This document shows positions 1 through 13,245 of a stretch of DNA of 64,000 bases, in pieces (positions within the stretch are counted from its first letter, which is position 1; each line of letters starts with the position of its first letter). The translations under genes were made by a program, and so were the position numbers. The stretch spans positions 5,749,283-5,813,282 of the forward strand of contig NC_063258.1 in assembly GCF_019578655.1 (NCBI RefSeq), given 5' to 3'. This stretch comes from Ricinus communis (taxonomy: Eukaryota > Streptophyta > Magnoliopsida > Malpighiales > Euphorbiaceae). The notes below the pieces were generated by a model that saw nothing but the letters and a program-made list of their open reading frames with translations, was not told where the DNA came from and made no database searches.

Positions 1-2329
1 TGAATTCATAAACTAAAAAAATAAATAATGATCATGAATTGTGATATATCAATAATTAAACTTCTTCCATATTAGAAAAGTATTTTATCGTTGTATTTTT
101 TAATTAATTATGATTTATATGTTTTTCTAGTCACTTTAGAGTATGCGGATTTGTTCTCTTTTCACTTTAATTTTATATTAATTTTAATATAAATGTTAAT
201 AATAATATCATTTATTTAATAATTTACGTTAATATGTATTATTTAATTTATAAATAATAAATTAAAATCCTTTTAAAGTAAATTCATTATATTTTTAAAA
301 ATACTTATTAATCGGTTTGATAGTTTATTATTTAGAAGAAAATCTCTATTACTTTTTTTTGAGAGAAAGAGAAATTACTCTATTGTTGAAAATTAAAATG
401 TAATATTGTTAGAATATAATAACAAGATATTATCATTTTCACTATTTTTATTTCTCTTTATTTTTCCATATATACTTTTATATATGTATTGCTGCCTTCA
501 TTTTTGCTAGTGCTCAAAAACATATATAACCCATAAACATGCCTTTTTTTGAAAAATTAGAGAAATAAAAACAAGATATAGAAGCAATAATGGAGTTTAG
601 TAAATTTATTTAAAATCACATAATAGGATTGGCTAAAAAATGTCATTTTGCATATATCATGATTTTATTATCAGATAAATTGTTTGGGTAATCATCAAAC
701 TTAATTTTTTATAACAAAAAGTATTGAACATTTAATTTGTTATTAAATAATTCGTAAATTTTAATTTTAATAACACTGATAATTTTTCAGATATTTAAAA
801 GATAAATTATATGAAAGCTCACTAAATTTATACTCCGTAATTAAAAGATATCAATATTACAATTCATAATAAAATATTTATTGAACTTCAATTTTATTGA
901 TATTAATGAATTTCTAAGCAGATTTATTAATAAAACACGTATAGTCGGCAATTGGATATATAATTATTATTATAAACTTTAAAACTAATTTTTTCTCTTT
1001 TTCTTATATTATTTTAATTGTATTATATTTATAAGAAAAAGATAGTGACTTTGCTTAAAAAAAAGAGAAAGAGAAATTAGTTTTAAGATTTATAATAATA
1101 CTTACTATTCAAATTGTCTGAAATAGTTAGTATTATTAAAATTAAATTTTAATAACTATTTAATTATAAATAAAAAATTTACTATTTTTATTATAAAATG
1201 TAAGATTTAGTAGTTGTTTATGTAATTCATTCACGCATTAATTTGAAAAATTTATTAATATTATTAAAATTAAAATTTAATAATGAGTTAGTATAAATTA
1301 AAAATTTTTACAAAAATTTAATGATTACTAATATAATTTACTCTTTTATTATGATAGTTGTTGTTTCAATTTAAACAAGAAAAGGAAAGAGAGAGAAAGG
1401 AATTGTTTGCTGTCAACAAAGTCGCAAAGAACACTGCTAAGTTTCTTTTTTACATTATATATATATATTAGATTTTTTAAAATCTTTTCATAAAAACCAA
1501 ACCAAAATTTGAAAATAAAAACTAAAAATAAAACTGAATTTATAAAAACTGAACTGAATTTTGAATCTTATTCAACTTCATTTTATTTTTTGGTTTTAAT
1601 TAAATAGTGCACTTCTAGAAGCTATAAGCTATGAGTCGAGAGTGTAAATGAAGTTTTATATAATATTTATGTAAAGTTTATAAGAATTTATGAGATTTAT
1701 TTATAAATTTAAAATTTACGTGTTTTAATTAAAACTAAAGTTAAAATTTTATATAATTAAATTTGTAATATTTTTTATATTCAAATTAAATTCTAACAAA
1801 ATAAATTGAATTTTTAAATGAATTAGACATTAGTTATATTTTATAATAACAAAATATGTTATTCAACTTTATTTTTTTCTATCTTTTTATCATATTTTAT
1901 CTCTAAATTAAAAGAATTTTTTTAATAAATTTTAACCAAACAAAACATTTTTGAGCTTAACTGTACTAACCTTAGAAAAACATTTAGGACCGAATTGTAT
2001 CTTTCTAATAACATTTAAATTTCATATGATTTGGAATAAATACTGAATAATTAATTGTACTATTAAGGTAAAAGCTAGTAAGAGTGTATATGTACTTTTG
2101 CCTGAAAGTAAGAAATTAAAGTTAACAACATTTGAATGCAATTGTTAAAATATTAGATAAAGTAAATGCCAAGTGCCATATTATTCAATCAAAATAACTA
2201 TCGTATAGAAAACTAATAACTAACAGCAAAATAAAATAAAAAATTTCAGCCGCCTCTTCTCTTTTCTTTTCTTTTTTTCATCAAAGTTTTATCTTTTACC
2301 ACATGGCCAGTCATTTTTAGATCGGTAGT
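1..2329. other. AT-rich intergenic DNA, no gene seen
   Basis: This stretch is very AT-rich, with frequent stops in all frames and no recognisable protein segment. A patch near 1490-1600 is rich in AAACCAAA/ACTGAA-like words that resemble terminal motifs of non-autonomous hAT elements seen elsewhere in the window. No complete element could be delimited. Confidence 0.6.
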
Positions 2330-2620
2330 GATTTTTTTTATTTTTTTATTATTAATTAATTTTAATAAATAAATATTAGTATTTTTTGAGGAGTTTTTAT
2401 AATCCTCCATTATAAGGGTTCTGAGTTCTCATTCTATAAGAATTTTTAGCCATCCATTACAAGAGTGTTGAGTTCTCTCTCTATGAGAATAGTGAAGAAA
2501 AAAAAATTAAATATGATATTCAAACAGTCGAAAATCGTCAAAATACATCTATAAAATCAATATGTGGCTTAGTGCTACTAAGGGGAGCATTCTTCCTACA
2601 AAATTACAATTTACTATTCC
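2330..2620 (+). repeat. Dispersed repeat, copy 1
   Basis: Positions 2351-2500 match the reverse complement of about 21540-21700. A stretch beginning ATTAATT and ending ATTAGTAT (about 2351-2383) is nearly identical, and the rest looks about 70% similar by eye. The block holds an internal imperfect duplication of about 50 bp, in which each half has the words CCATTA and GAGTTCTC. A second block at 2535-2605 matches 21251-21310 in the same orientation. It has no coding capacity and is probably a non-autonomous transposon or LTR remnant. The class is not determined. Confidence 0.6.
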
Positions 2621-3079
2621 ATTAACACGATTGGTGATTGTTATAAGTAGATTTTTTTTATTTATATTTTTTAATATTTAATGTTTACTTTTATTTTTTA
2701 TATCAAAATTTTCTTATTAATTCTCATTAATGGAATATCCATATTTCTTATAAAAAAAACAGCAAAATAAAATTATTATTTTTTATCTAGAATAAAAGTT
2801 TGTCTTCCTAGAAAATGTCTAAAGGTAGACCTCTTTATAGTGGCATACTCACAAAACCACCAAAAGAAATATTCTTGTGTTGTGTGATAAAGAAAAGAAC
2901 GCATGCATCTAAGCTAAGTAAAAGGAATTTAATGTCGCATGTCCTTTCCCTTTCTAAAAATACTTGATGTGACCATAAATGAATTTTATTTTTTATATAT
3001 ATAATAAATAAAATAATGATGAATCTTTTCGAAAGACATTCTCGATCGTTATTTAAAAATGTAATAAGTTATATTAAAA

Positions 3080-3585
3080 TTATAATAATTTATTAATAAA
3101 ATAGCAAGAAAATATTAGTAATTAATGTATTTTATTGCTAAATTTTTTATTTAATAGAAATTTTTATTTTGACTTTTAGCGACAGAATAGTAATAAATTG
3201 GCAACGGCTTTTAATGATAGATAGATCTTTTATTGCTAAAGCATAATGTCAAAGTGGCACCATTTCTAGCTAAGTTTAGCAACTGGGTTTGTATCTGTAG
3301 CCAATTCATAATAGATAAGTGTCTGTTCTAAATTAGTGATAGAATTTTCTATTGCATATTTAAATTTTGTATACTTTTTTTTTTTGCTTATTTATCTCTT
3401 TAGCGACGGATCTTTTCATTACAAATTTAAATTCTTTTTATACCATTTCTTTGTTTATTGTATCTTTTTAAATAATAGAATATTATTTATATTAATTCTA
3501 TATTTTTTTGTTCCTTTATTTCTTTTCGAACAAATTTATATATTTTATACTGAGTTTTTCAATAACAAATTCTAATTCATATTCT
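3080..3585. repeat. Decayed element with TAGCGACGGA-like subterminal words
   Basis: Imperfect copies of a word like TTTAGCGACGGA, followed by a T-rich run and an ATTGCTAAA/ATTACAAATTT word, recur near 3175, 3230, 3400 and 3560. Such GCGACGG-containing subterminal repeats are typical of CACTA and some Mutator-like elements in plants. I see no matching opposite end and no transposase, so this is a weak call of a degenerate terminus. Confidence 0.3.
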
Positions 3586-4045
3586 ATATTTTTTTCTTTT
3601 TTTTTTTCTTCATTGTATTCTTATTTTTTCTCTCTCTCTGTTTAATTTTTTTTCTTCCTTTTCCCTCCATCCCTCCCTCTCCCTTCTTTTCTCCATAATC
3701 TTTTATCTTCTTCTTTTATTACTTTTTCTTATTTATTATTATTTTCTCTTTCTCTCTCTTCATTTTTTCTTTCTACCTTTTTTTTATTTTTCTATTTTTT
3801 TATTTGTCTCTTTTTTATTTTTTTCATTCACTTTTCTTTCTCTTTTTCTCTTAAATTTCTATTTATTTTTCTTTCCTTTGATTATTTTTTATCCTTTTTC
3901 TTTCTCTCTTCATTTTGTATTCTTTCTTTGTTCCTTTCTTTCTTTCTTTTTTGTCTTTATCTTTCTTTTATTTTCTTTTTATTCTTTCCCCTATCATCTT
4001 TTCTCATCTTTCTTTCTTCTATCATTTACTATTTGTCGGTCTTTT
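3586..4045 (+). repeat. Polypyrimidine tract of about 460 bp
   Basis: The + strand is almost entirely C and T for about 460 bases, with CTCTCT runs, CCCTCC runs and long T runs and few purines. Reading frames that cross it give only Phe/Ser/Leu/Tyr-rich low-complexity translations, so it is not coding. It may be a decayed microsatellite or a strand-asymmetric transposon tail. Confidence 0.75.
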
Positions 4046-4439
4046 TATTATTATTATTATTAACAATCAATTGAAATTAATATAAAATAATAATAAAAAT
4101 ATATAATAATTTAAGTATGAAATATCTTTTTAAAAATGACATCTTAGCCCCAATTCCTTGCATTTGCATCTTTTATTAAATAAATAATGAATGTGAGTAT
4201 GTTAGATGGATATATGCTTTTAAAATGTAATTAATGCATTGCGTTGTGTGGAAATTGTTAAGTAAATTTTACACATGTTTTTAAGTTGAATTTTAATAAA
4301 TTTTGAATAAATAATTAGTACTAATTAAGAAAAATTTAGGTTAAATTAGGAGTTTATTTAAGTTGTACTTTTATTTTAGTATTCTATTTATTTTTTATTT
4401 CTTTAGAAATTTGTATTTGATTTTAACAAGTTTTTCTCC
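4046..4439. other. AT-rich intergenic DNA
   Basis: No coding signature, RNA gene or clear repeat was recognised here. It links the polypyrimidine tract to an LTR-like fragment. Confidence 0.5.
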
Positions 4440-5100
4440 TTTTTATAAGAAAGATTAGAAAAAAATCCTAAATGATCAAGTAACTACACATGGGCATGCT
4501 TGTGCCTATGTTGCAAGTTATAAGAAGAATAAGAAAGCATAACTTGACACACAGCCATGCTAGAAGCTATGTCTATCTCTAGATTTTATAGAATATAACG
4601 CACGGGTATAGCACAAGCGTACTTGAAAACATGACTACTTCTGCCTGAATCGAAAAGATTATGAAAGCTCGGTATGAGATCATATAAGAGCATGTGTCAA
4701 GCCATACCGTAAAGTGAAGGATGTGACATGACCGTGCTGGAAGTCGTGTCTAGCAAGAGAGAGTTTTTTTTTCAGATAATACTCGAAAAGTTAGGGCAAA
4801 ATAGGTTTTTTTTGAGTCTAGGATATAAAAGGGGGACAAATAGTTATTTTTAATTAATTATCATCATAGAGACAAACTTTTGAAGACACATTCAAGGAAA
4901 TCAAGAAGATTTGTGCAAAGATTTGAGACTTTGATTTCTTTAATGAAGTTGTTATGTATTGTCATAATTATATGCGGCTAAACTCTTCTTAGGATTTGGA
5001 TTTGTGTAGTTAATCTATTACTTGTTTGGATCTTGGTTTCCTTTCAATTAATTAATTTTAGTCAATTTTATGAGTATCTTTTAATTGTTATTGCATTTGA
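4440..5100 (+). mobile_element. Probable non-coding fragment of an LTR retrotransposon
   Basis: This block has higher complexity than its surroundings. It contains repeated words such as CATGGGCATGC, CACAGCCATGC, CATGACCGTGC and GAAGTCGTGTCTAG, a style common in LTRs of plant Ty3/gypsy elements. A TATAAAAG box lies at about 4824, followed by a candidate transcribed leader. There is no coding domain and I could not find a second LTR. The assignment to gypsy rests on style only. Confidence 0.35.
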
Positions 5101-5689
5101 TTTTAGGCCTAATTAAATACATGTTTTGGGTAATTAAAGACAACGAAAATTACATGATTTATCAACTCATAGACTTATAAAATTTAAAAACTTTGGTCAC
5201 AAAAATAGACAAATCCTTCAAAGAGTAATAAATTGCTAAGGAACTTAATAAACTTAGTTAATTGACGTGACCATTAAAATAGATTGTAATTGACTTTAAT
5301 ATTCTTATATGAGCTCGAAAGACACTCTAAATAATTTAAGTGATTTACCCTTGATTAAGTTAATGATTTGAATTTTAAAAAGATCATGTAATTTGATAAT
5401 AGTTACTTAAGCATATACAGGCTCTATTTTTTAATTATTAGATTTTTTAAGAAATTATTTTAGCTTTAAAGGCCATGGGACCTTATCCTACTTCTTAAGG
5501 GTTGAAGTGCTCCCTCATCCTGCTACAGTATTTCTTTCATAGAGATGCTATATAGCTAATCTACTAACTCCAATAAAAATTCATTAAGCCATGTCGGTCT
5601 CTACTACTTTAGCTATTCTACCAACTCGAACTCTAACTCAATGCACTACCTTATCTAATCCGATAAAATTCTGATGACTTGTGGACAAC

Positions 5690-6140
5690 CTTCAACATTT
5701 ATCACTTAATTTCCTAATATTGCTCATACATTCAACAAGCTCTCCTAGTTCATGCACAACCCAACTATCGAACATTAGAATGCAGTCAAGATTTGCTACT
5801 TATGTGGCACCATAGATCATGGTCTACTGTTACACGCTCTGTCTCCTCTTATTCTTCATGCCTACTTTGATATTGATTGGACAGGCAATAAAGACTAATA
5901 TAGCTCTACTAATGCTCTTATAATGTATCTTAGCTCAATCTTTTGGAGCTCAAAGAAACAAAGTACATTTTCTCAATCTTCGACTGAGGCTAAATACATG
6001 TCGATTGACTCTATTACCACTGAATTGGCTTGGATTTGCTCGCTATTTAGTGAGCTGAGTATATCACTAACAACCTCACCTATTATTTAGATCCTCAATA
6101 AGCAGACATTAGCTCTCTCTATATGCAACTATGTAAACTT
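5690..6140 (+). pseudogene. Ty1/copia pol fragment: end of reverse transcriptase and RNase H
   Basis: Translating + in shifting frames gives the C-terminal part of a copia polyprotein. First comes a HQFMHNPT-like segment with a GTIDHGL motif at about 5740-5840, the junction after the reverse transcriptase. Then follow HAYFDIDWTGNKD, WSSKKQSTFSQSSTEAKYM and TELAWICSLFSEL at about 5850-6060, which match the RNase H block of copia elements. In-frame stops (after GNKD and after SPII) and frame changes show it is dead. No LTR was found close by. It is an old fragment unrelated in position to the other copia pieces of the window. Confidence 0.85.
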
Positions 6141-7759
6141 AGAAATTTACAAACATTGCTTTTATTATATATTCTTATAATAGAATTTGTATCATTATAG
6201 ATAATTGTCCCATTTTTTCCTTTTGTTCTTCTTTCTAATAAGACCCACTTTCTTGTTTTTACTTTTAATCTAGTGATACAAGGTGAAAATATCTTTAGTA
6301 ACAACATTAAGATCTTGATCTCATTTTAATAATCTTTTTCCCAATTTTTAAGAAGAAGAGAAAAGGGGAAAAAAAGAAAAAAGAAATTAGGTCCCCACAA
6401 TGATAGGAACAGAATCTCAATAGGGCAAAGGGTATATCCACTAAGTTTATGCTAATGGGGAAAGGGTTTTGCCCTTTTCTTAGGATTCTCCACCTCATTG
6501 GATTTAGGTGCCATTGTGCCAATGTGAACCATAGCATCCCCTCATATTGAATAATAGTTTAATTCAATTCTTGTATAACCAGATTTTTTTTTTTTGCTAA
6601 ATTTTAAAATTTTAATTTCTAAAATAGCTTAACATGTATCTCAATTTAATTTTTTGTGATATGGCATTATTCAATACAATTGGATTTACTATTCATAAGT
6701 GTTTAATGTTATAAAAAAAATAAAATTTAAATATATATTAGATCAAATTAAAAATTAAAAATATTCTAAAAAATTATTAGAATAAAATTAAAGTGTTAAA
6801 ATGATTAAATAACTAAAATTTGAATATTTAAATATAGTAAGGATTAACTTAGAGATAAACATAGATTTCAATTTCAATTTAGTCATTCTTTTCTATTTGT
6901 AATTAAAAGAAAAAGAAAAAAAGAAATTCATTTTGTAAAGCACTGCCATAAATGGTAGCAAGATTCTTCTTTTTATTGATTTGTATCATTGTGGAGGGAG
7001 ATTTTTAACATTTCTGAAAGTTGAATCTAACAAGACTCATCCTATTATCAAAAAGAAAATACAGATATTTTGAAATAAACTTAAAAATAATATAACTTTA
7101 TTAAAATTAAAAATGATTTTAGAATAATATAAATTTATAAAAGAAAAGTTGAAAATACTATTAAGGACATTGAAGATCTCTCTGATTATGTAAATTAAGG
7201 ACCTAATAAAATACAAATATATTTTAAACATTCAGATTCCGCAACCAAAATATTTGAGGGACTTGATGATCTTTTTTTCAAAATTAGAAGTGAAGAAAGG
7301 AAAGCACACATGATGTTTCTACGGTGGAGGTTTAGCCCACGTAAGATTATTTTTCGAGGAAATTACACTCTATACGCTTTTTAAGAAAATAATTATAAAA
7401 ATATCTTTGATTTTAATTTCTTATATTTTTATTTTCTTATTTATATTTTTACGCTCTTCTTTACATGCCACTATCAAAACACTTGTTAATTTTAACCAAA
7501 TACCTATAAATTTTCACCACCATCTAAAAATCTCATATCGACATCGTTTTTTATTTCATATCGTTATTCCAACTACCCATTTTTTATTTTTTATATATTT
7601 AATTGAAGATGTTATGGGACTAACATCCACTAGCACTGTTCTTGCACTTTCCACCACCAACTTCTTTTGTATTTTGTCCATTTTTCATATATATTAAAAA
7701 TAATTAACAAATTAAAAGATGTTGAGGATTAAAATATTTATTAATACCTGAATAAATTA
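6141..7759. other. AT-rich intergenic DNA, no gene seen
   Basis: Small open frames exist (for example on the minus strand at 6307-6537), but their translations are low in complexity and match no family I recognise. The more complex stretch 6390-6540 may be a transposon remnant. No RNA gene was recognised. Confidence 0.5.
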
Positions 7760-7826
7760 TTAATAAATAAATATTAAATTATTAAAATATCCCTTAATAA
7801 ATAAATATTAAATTATTAAAATATCC
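7760..7826 (+). repeat. Tandem duplication, 34-bp unit, two copies
   Basis: The unit that starts TTAATAAATAAATATTAAAT and ends AAAATATCCC occurs at 7760-7793 and again at 7794-7826 with near-perfect identity. It is a simple tandem duplication in AT-rich DNA. Confidence 0.85.
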
Positions 7827-9694
7827 TTAAAAGATTATCATTAAATTAAATTAAAACTTTTGGGTATTATATTAGTTGAATGATATCTTGTAAGATAATT
7901 ATATTAATGGGCACTTAACTTATAAAATAATATAGTTAATTGAAAAAAAGATTTTTAAGAAGAAAAGTAATAAAAAATATATTTTTATATTCATTTTTTA
8001 TTTTAAGAAATTTATTACTTCAAGGTATTTTATTTTTAGAAAAATATGAAAATTTCAAAACAATTTGTGATAGATGTAATTCTTATTTAATTAAAATTAT
8101 GAAGGTGGGTGTAAATAATTCATAAATTAAAATGTACTAAATAATAAAAGTTATAAATGAAAAGAAAATTATTAGTTACTTCACAGACTATCATATTTTT
8201 TAAAAATTAAAAAATATATGTCACAATTACTTTAAATATAATATTTTAATTTGAAATGATATTTATTTAAAATTTTAATTTAATAAATAAATTATAGAAA
8301 GCACTCCAAAATAAATAGTAGTTAAAACATGTCACTATGGCAAATTTTAGAGCTTTAAGATATCAAAATATCTTTTAGTTAACTAAAAATTTCAGCTAAT
8401 TAAAGAAAATATAATTATATTAATAATATAGGTTTAGAAAAAAAATATGAAAAAAATGAGTAACTTTTAAAATTTAAAAATAAATGAGTAAAGAAAAAAG
8501 TATGAAAAAATGTCAAAAAAAATACTTTTTCAATCTAATCCAAAATTAAAAACTTTGATTTTAATGTTATATATAGACTGGTTTTTTATTTTTATATCAG
8601 ATAAAACTGAGCATTTTAGTTTGATTATAGTTTTAAGAATATAGACAATCATTAAAACCAAATCAAGCCAGTATTAAATAAAAATAAATTTTTATTATTT
8701 TTATTTTAATGCATAAAGTGAGTATATAAAATGATACTTTGATATTATAAAGCTTGACACTCATTATATGAAATGAACCATACTTCTATAACATGTAGTT
8801 TTATTTTATATTTATATTTCTTAAAAATTTCTAGTTTGTTATGAAATTTTTATAAAATAAAAAATAATAATTTTTGTTTAATAAAATTATATGTTTATAA
8901 TTTAATTTTATAAAATATAAATGTATTTACACACAAGCAGTTATATATAATCTTAATCTTTAAAAAAATTAATATTATATTAAATCTATTAAATAATATA
9001 AATCGACCAAACTGACTATCAAAACTGAAGTTAAATGAATTTATAAACTAATTAAATTGATTAAATTAAAATTTTTTTATAAACCGACCAAATCGAATAA
9101 TGAACATCGTAGAATCGATATTTATTTAAGATTAAGCCCAATAAATGTTTGAAATTTACTTTAGTAATTAAGATTTCAAAATGTGACTTGCTTTCTTTTT
9201 TTCTATGATATGTATATATAGAAGTGGTTTTGGTTGAATGGGTACCAAGCAAGCATATCTTAGTTGACTTATTTTAAAAGATTCATATATAAATTATGAC
9301 ACATATCATCTCAATATATATATTATTTTTTTCTTTTTTCTTCTGACGGTCCAAAAACGTGAAGTATAAATAGTGAAGGTAATGAAATTTGAATTTATTC
9401 TTTTTCATAAGAGAAGTTGTTTTCATGCTAAATATCTATTAAATCATAGAATGTTGATTGTATTGTCTAGTCATCTTGTCAAACACTCAATTCAAGCAGG
9501 AAAGTAATAACTGGAATTGTTCATATTCCAAAAAAGAAAATAGATTTATTTATAGACTTCAATATTTCATCTGATCTGTTAATCCTACATCGAAAAAAAA
9601 AAACTAAATTTAATGTCTTTTCTTCATAGATGTTTCAAAAAAAAAACTAAAATAAATTAAAACAGAATTTTTTGAAACCCACTTAATAAATAAC
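7827..9694. other. AT-rich intergenic DNA with hAT-like terminal words
   Basis: No gene was seen. Around 8570-9110 words such as AAACCAAATC, ATCGACCAAACTGA and AACCGACCAAATCG recur. These resemble the CGGTT-type subterminal motifs at the ends of the hAT element at 44110-46392, so a decayed non-autonomous element is possible. Confidence 0.45.
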
Positions 9695-10064
9695 TGTAAC
9701 GACCCGGAATTAGATCACATGAAATATTGTCCGCTTTGATTCCCCAAAGGCTTTACGGTTTTATCTCTTTTGCGGGTTCAAAAACTTCTCAAGAGGTCTC
9801 TCAGCAAGCACGTTTAACTTTGGAGTTTCTACAATTCCACAATCCAACAATCAAAAAATACTTCATATGATTAGTTACAACTCTTTACATATATGTTATT
9901 AATAATTCCACACCCTATTTTGATGTGCAATTCGATTCATTCATGTTCCTCCCATACCTAAGAATGCTACCATCCTAGAAGCCGCTCATTGTCCAGGCAT
10001 CTTATCTTTACTCCGGCATCCACTTCTAATCCTAGTTGACCGCTTCTCTAGGCAGGCTGTCACA
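9695..10064 (-). mobile_element. Solo LTR of the TRIM-like family, 370 bp
   Basis: Read on the minus strand it begins TGTGACAGCCTGCCTAGAGA at 10064 and ends CGGGTCGTTACA at 9695, so it has the TG...CA ends of an LTR. Blocks along its whole length match the LTR at 29586-29971: the GAGAAGCGGTC start, a TGAATGAATYGAATTGCA segment, a TTGAT(N)AACATATATGTAAAGAG segment, TAGAAACTCCAAAGT, and an AGCGGACAATAT end. The flanking pentamers ATAAC (9690-9694) and ATAAT (10065-10069) form a near-perfect 5-bp target duplication. No internal region or second LTR is present, so this is a solo LTR left by LTR-LTR recombination. Confidence 0.85.
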
Positions 10065-12526
10065 ATAATATGAGTAAAAAAAAATTAAACTCGAATAATT
10101 AAATTTGTTAAATTTAAATGTAAATTTAAAAAATTTAAAACCAATAGATCGGATATGAATCCAGCACAATAGTTAATTAACTATTAGGTCTTAGTCTGAT
10201 AATCAAACACTTAGTATTGCAGATTAAAATTTTAAGATTTTAAATCTTTTTTTTTTCTAAAAATATGACAACTTATTCTCCAATTTATAAATTTATTTAT
10301 TTTTTCTCTAATCAAATAATTAACACAATAAATATATCTATTATTAAAATAATATTTAAAAGAAAAAGAAGAAACTAAAGGAATGAATGAAGCTATAAGT
10401 TGTATGTATGGTAAATGCTAATTAAATAGATTGGATTTGCCAAGTAAGATTTGGGGGGTTAGAAGGGACAAATTACGGTCCACGTGAAGGGTATCTGTCA
10501 CAATAAATCTTGTCCTTACTCCACACCAATTTTAGTGCCTTGGCGAGTGGGACTCAGTCACAATGATGCAATTTTAACCATGAATTTGGAAGTGTAAGGG
10601 AATATTATGTTCCTCATTTCTATAACAATATCTTCTTATTTTCTACAAATATTATATTTTTTTATAATAATAAAATAAAATAAAAGTGGAATATCATAAG
10701 TATAAGACACCCGCACGCAGCCATATATAAACTCATTGGAACTAGCTAGGGGGTGAACTTAGTTTGCCTCTTTTAATCTTTTCTTTTTTCCTTTTAGGTA
10801 TATTTCAATTGGATCATACTAATTATTTTCTGATTTTTATTTTTATTTTTTTAAAACCGTCTTAAGAAACGCTTAAGATATGGATAGCGTAACACGCTGA
10901 CTCTAGATTAAATAATCTGCATATTGCAATTTCTTTAAACTCAAATCTAAATCTGACGAAGAGTTTGAACCGACTCTAAACTACCGGTTCACAGTTTATT
11001 GTTTAATTTATAGTTAAGGGTTGAACAGTTTCAACCTGTTTACTATTTTAAGTTCATTATAATTTCAGTTTTAGTTTAATTCGAATTTAAATAATAAAAG
11101 GAACTAAGATCTTAAATAAATTATATGAAATTTATGTTTCTTTTTGAAACATTAAATTCACCGCGCCTTTAGTTTATGATTTTATGTTTTTCATAAAACT
11201 ATATATTTCATAAAAGTTAAAAATCATGACTTAATTTAGTTATTTTTTAAGTGCTAATTAAATTTAAATTTAACTAAATACTTAAACAATATTAAATAAT
11301 ATTTTTTAGTATTCTTTATATACAATAGATTAAATTTAAATATAAATTTAAAAATTTAATTTTCTAATCAATATTTTATTTAATTTTTCGAGAGTTAAAT
11401 TTATATGGATTTATGATTCCGGTTCAATGCCAATTTAGGTTTAACATGATATTGAACATGAACTGACCTGTACCCCTTTAAAAAGTTTCATGATGATTAA
11501 TGAATGAAACTATTAACTAAAAACCGATTTATTTTAATTTAATATATCTGATATTGATCCGGTTTAACTCAACCTTTAACCCAAGGTCATAGGACCTTAA
11601 CATATAGCTAAGGAAGTAAATTCTAATTCATCCAAGCTCAAACTTTAGTGTTTAAAATATTTGAAATAGAAACATTTAAATAATTAAATTTTATTCCGAC
11701 TCTTTTCTTTTTAATCTAATGTCGAGAGAGTTAGTCTAGCTAATTTATCTTGTATTAAAGAGAATTTTTACGAGAGATCAATAATATTTTTAACCTTATT
11801 CTTTTTCGTTTCTTTTTTTATTTCGATTTTTTTTGGTTGAATCTTTCACTTCCAAATAAATGTGTTATATATATATATATATATATAATGATAATTTATT
11901 TTTGAATTCCCTGTTATGTAAGCAATCTTCAATGATGTGATTGAACCTTAATTTTGAACTTGGTAAAAAACATATTACTTATAGAGTTGAATTCTCCTTT
12001 TCCTTTTGGCTAAATCATACTTTTTCTTTTATCAAAAGTTATTTCGCTTTTTCTTTTTTACTAGAGCATAGCTAGTATATATATTATAAGTCAAAATCCC
12101 ATTTTGATTGCCTACTGTATTCTATCAAGTGACCATTAATTAGTTATTATGAAGTCTATGTTAATGATGTCTTGTTCTTGAAATATTTTTATGTGAACTC
12201 AAGGCATTGCTTAAAATGTACTTGAAGAATGAGGAGATTTTGTTATTAATAATATTGAATTTGATTTTGATATTGTCAATTATATTATTTTACTAATTTT
12301 TATTCTATATATTTAATGTATTTATACATATAAATTGTTTTAAATGAAGAAAATGTAAGTTTAAATCTTCAAATTAAAAAATTTATAATTAAAATAATTA
12401 ATAATAATATTTTATATATTTACCCATGTTAGTAACAACATATAACACTTGTATAGAACTATTTCTAACAAGTCATTGAAGAATTCTCATGAGTACTCTA
12501 TCAGTCATGAGAAATATGTTCATATT
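10065..12526. other. AT-rich intergenic DNA, no gene seen
   Basis: No coding segment was recognised. Between 10955 and 11600 there are scattered CCGGTTC and CCGGTTTAA words in both orientations, again reminiscent of hAT subterminal repeats. A short AT microsatellite lies at 11866-11887. Confidence 0.5.
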
Positions 12527-13245
12527 AAGGCATCTCCAACCAATATAAGTAACAAGTATATTACATTTAGCCACAAGTATAATAATATGCTAAATGCATA
12601 TTTAAATTTTTTTATTTAGTTATTTTAATATTTTAATTTTGATATAACTTAATAAGAATTTCAATTTATTTTATTTTTGTGATATCAAAACACTTTTTGA
12701 TATATGTGGTTTTATTTAATACTTTTATATGTACTACACATAAATATTTAAATATTATTAAAAAAATAAAATTTATGTATCTGTTATATTAAATCAAAAG
12801 TTAACATTTCTAACAAGTTATAAAAATAGAGTTCACATATTTGTTAGATTAAAATAAAAGCTAAAGTATTCAAATAAACCAAAATTTAAATATTAAAATA
12901 TGATTGTGCCATAATAATAATAAGGTAACACATGGTAATATAATTTAAATATGTCTTTTGACAAATCATTGTATCTATTTATATCTATTATTAACAAAAG
13001 ATTTATCTAAATTTAATGTATACACCAACATATATGGAAGAGTGTAGTGTATTATGTATATTTTATTTTTTTTAATATTGGATAATTGATATATATTCTA
13101 TTATTTAAAACTAATTAATATGTGATAATTATCTATCAGTTTGATGTATAAGTAGGGATAACTAACAAAGCTATCCAAGAATTTTCTTAATAAAAGACAA
13201 TATCTTACTATAACAATGTGAGTTATTGCTGATGTTGCTTAATTT
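12527..13245. mobile_element. Possible MITE with imperfect terminal inverted repeats
   Basis: The left end TTAAGGCATCTCCAACCAAT (12527) resembles the reverse complement of the right end (about 13220-13245), which reads ATTAAGCAACATCAGCAATA. The GCATCTCCAAC word is typical of plant hAT-type and Harbinger-type miniature elements. The interior is AT-rich and non-coding. The right terminus is poorly conserved, so the boundary is uncertain. Confidence 0.3.

Noticed and set aside
3336..4063. Open reading frames across the polypyrimidine tract
   Set aside because: Their translations are only Phe/Leu/Ser/Tyr runs produced by C/T composition. There is no domain and no codon bias.
6307..6537. Minus-strand frame MLWFTLAQWHLNPMRW...
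   Set aside because: No family recognised. It ends in Phe/Lys low complexity and is probably transposon-derived noise.
7760..7826. CRISPR-like or regulatory direct repeats
   Set aside because: Two adjacent units without spacers in a plant genome are a plain tandem duplication.
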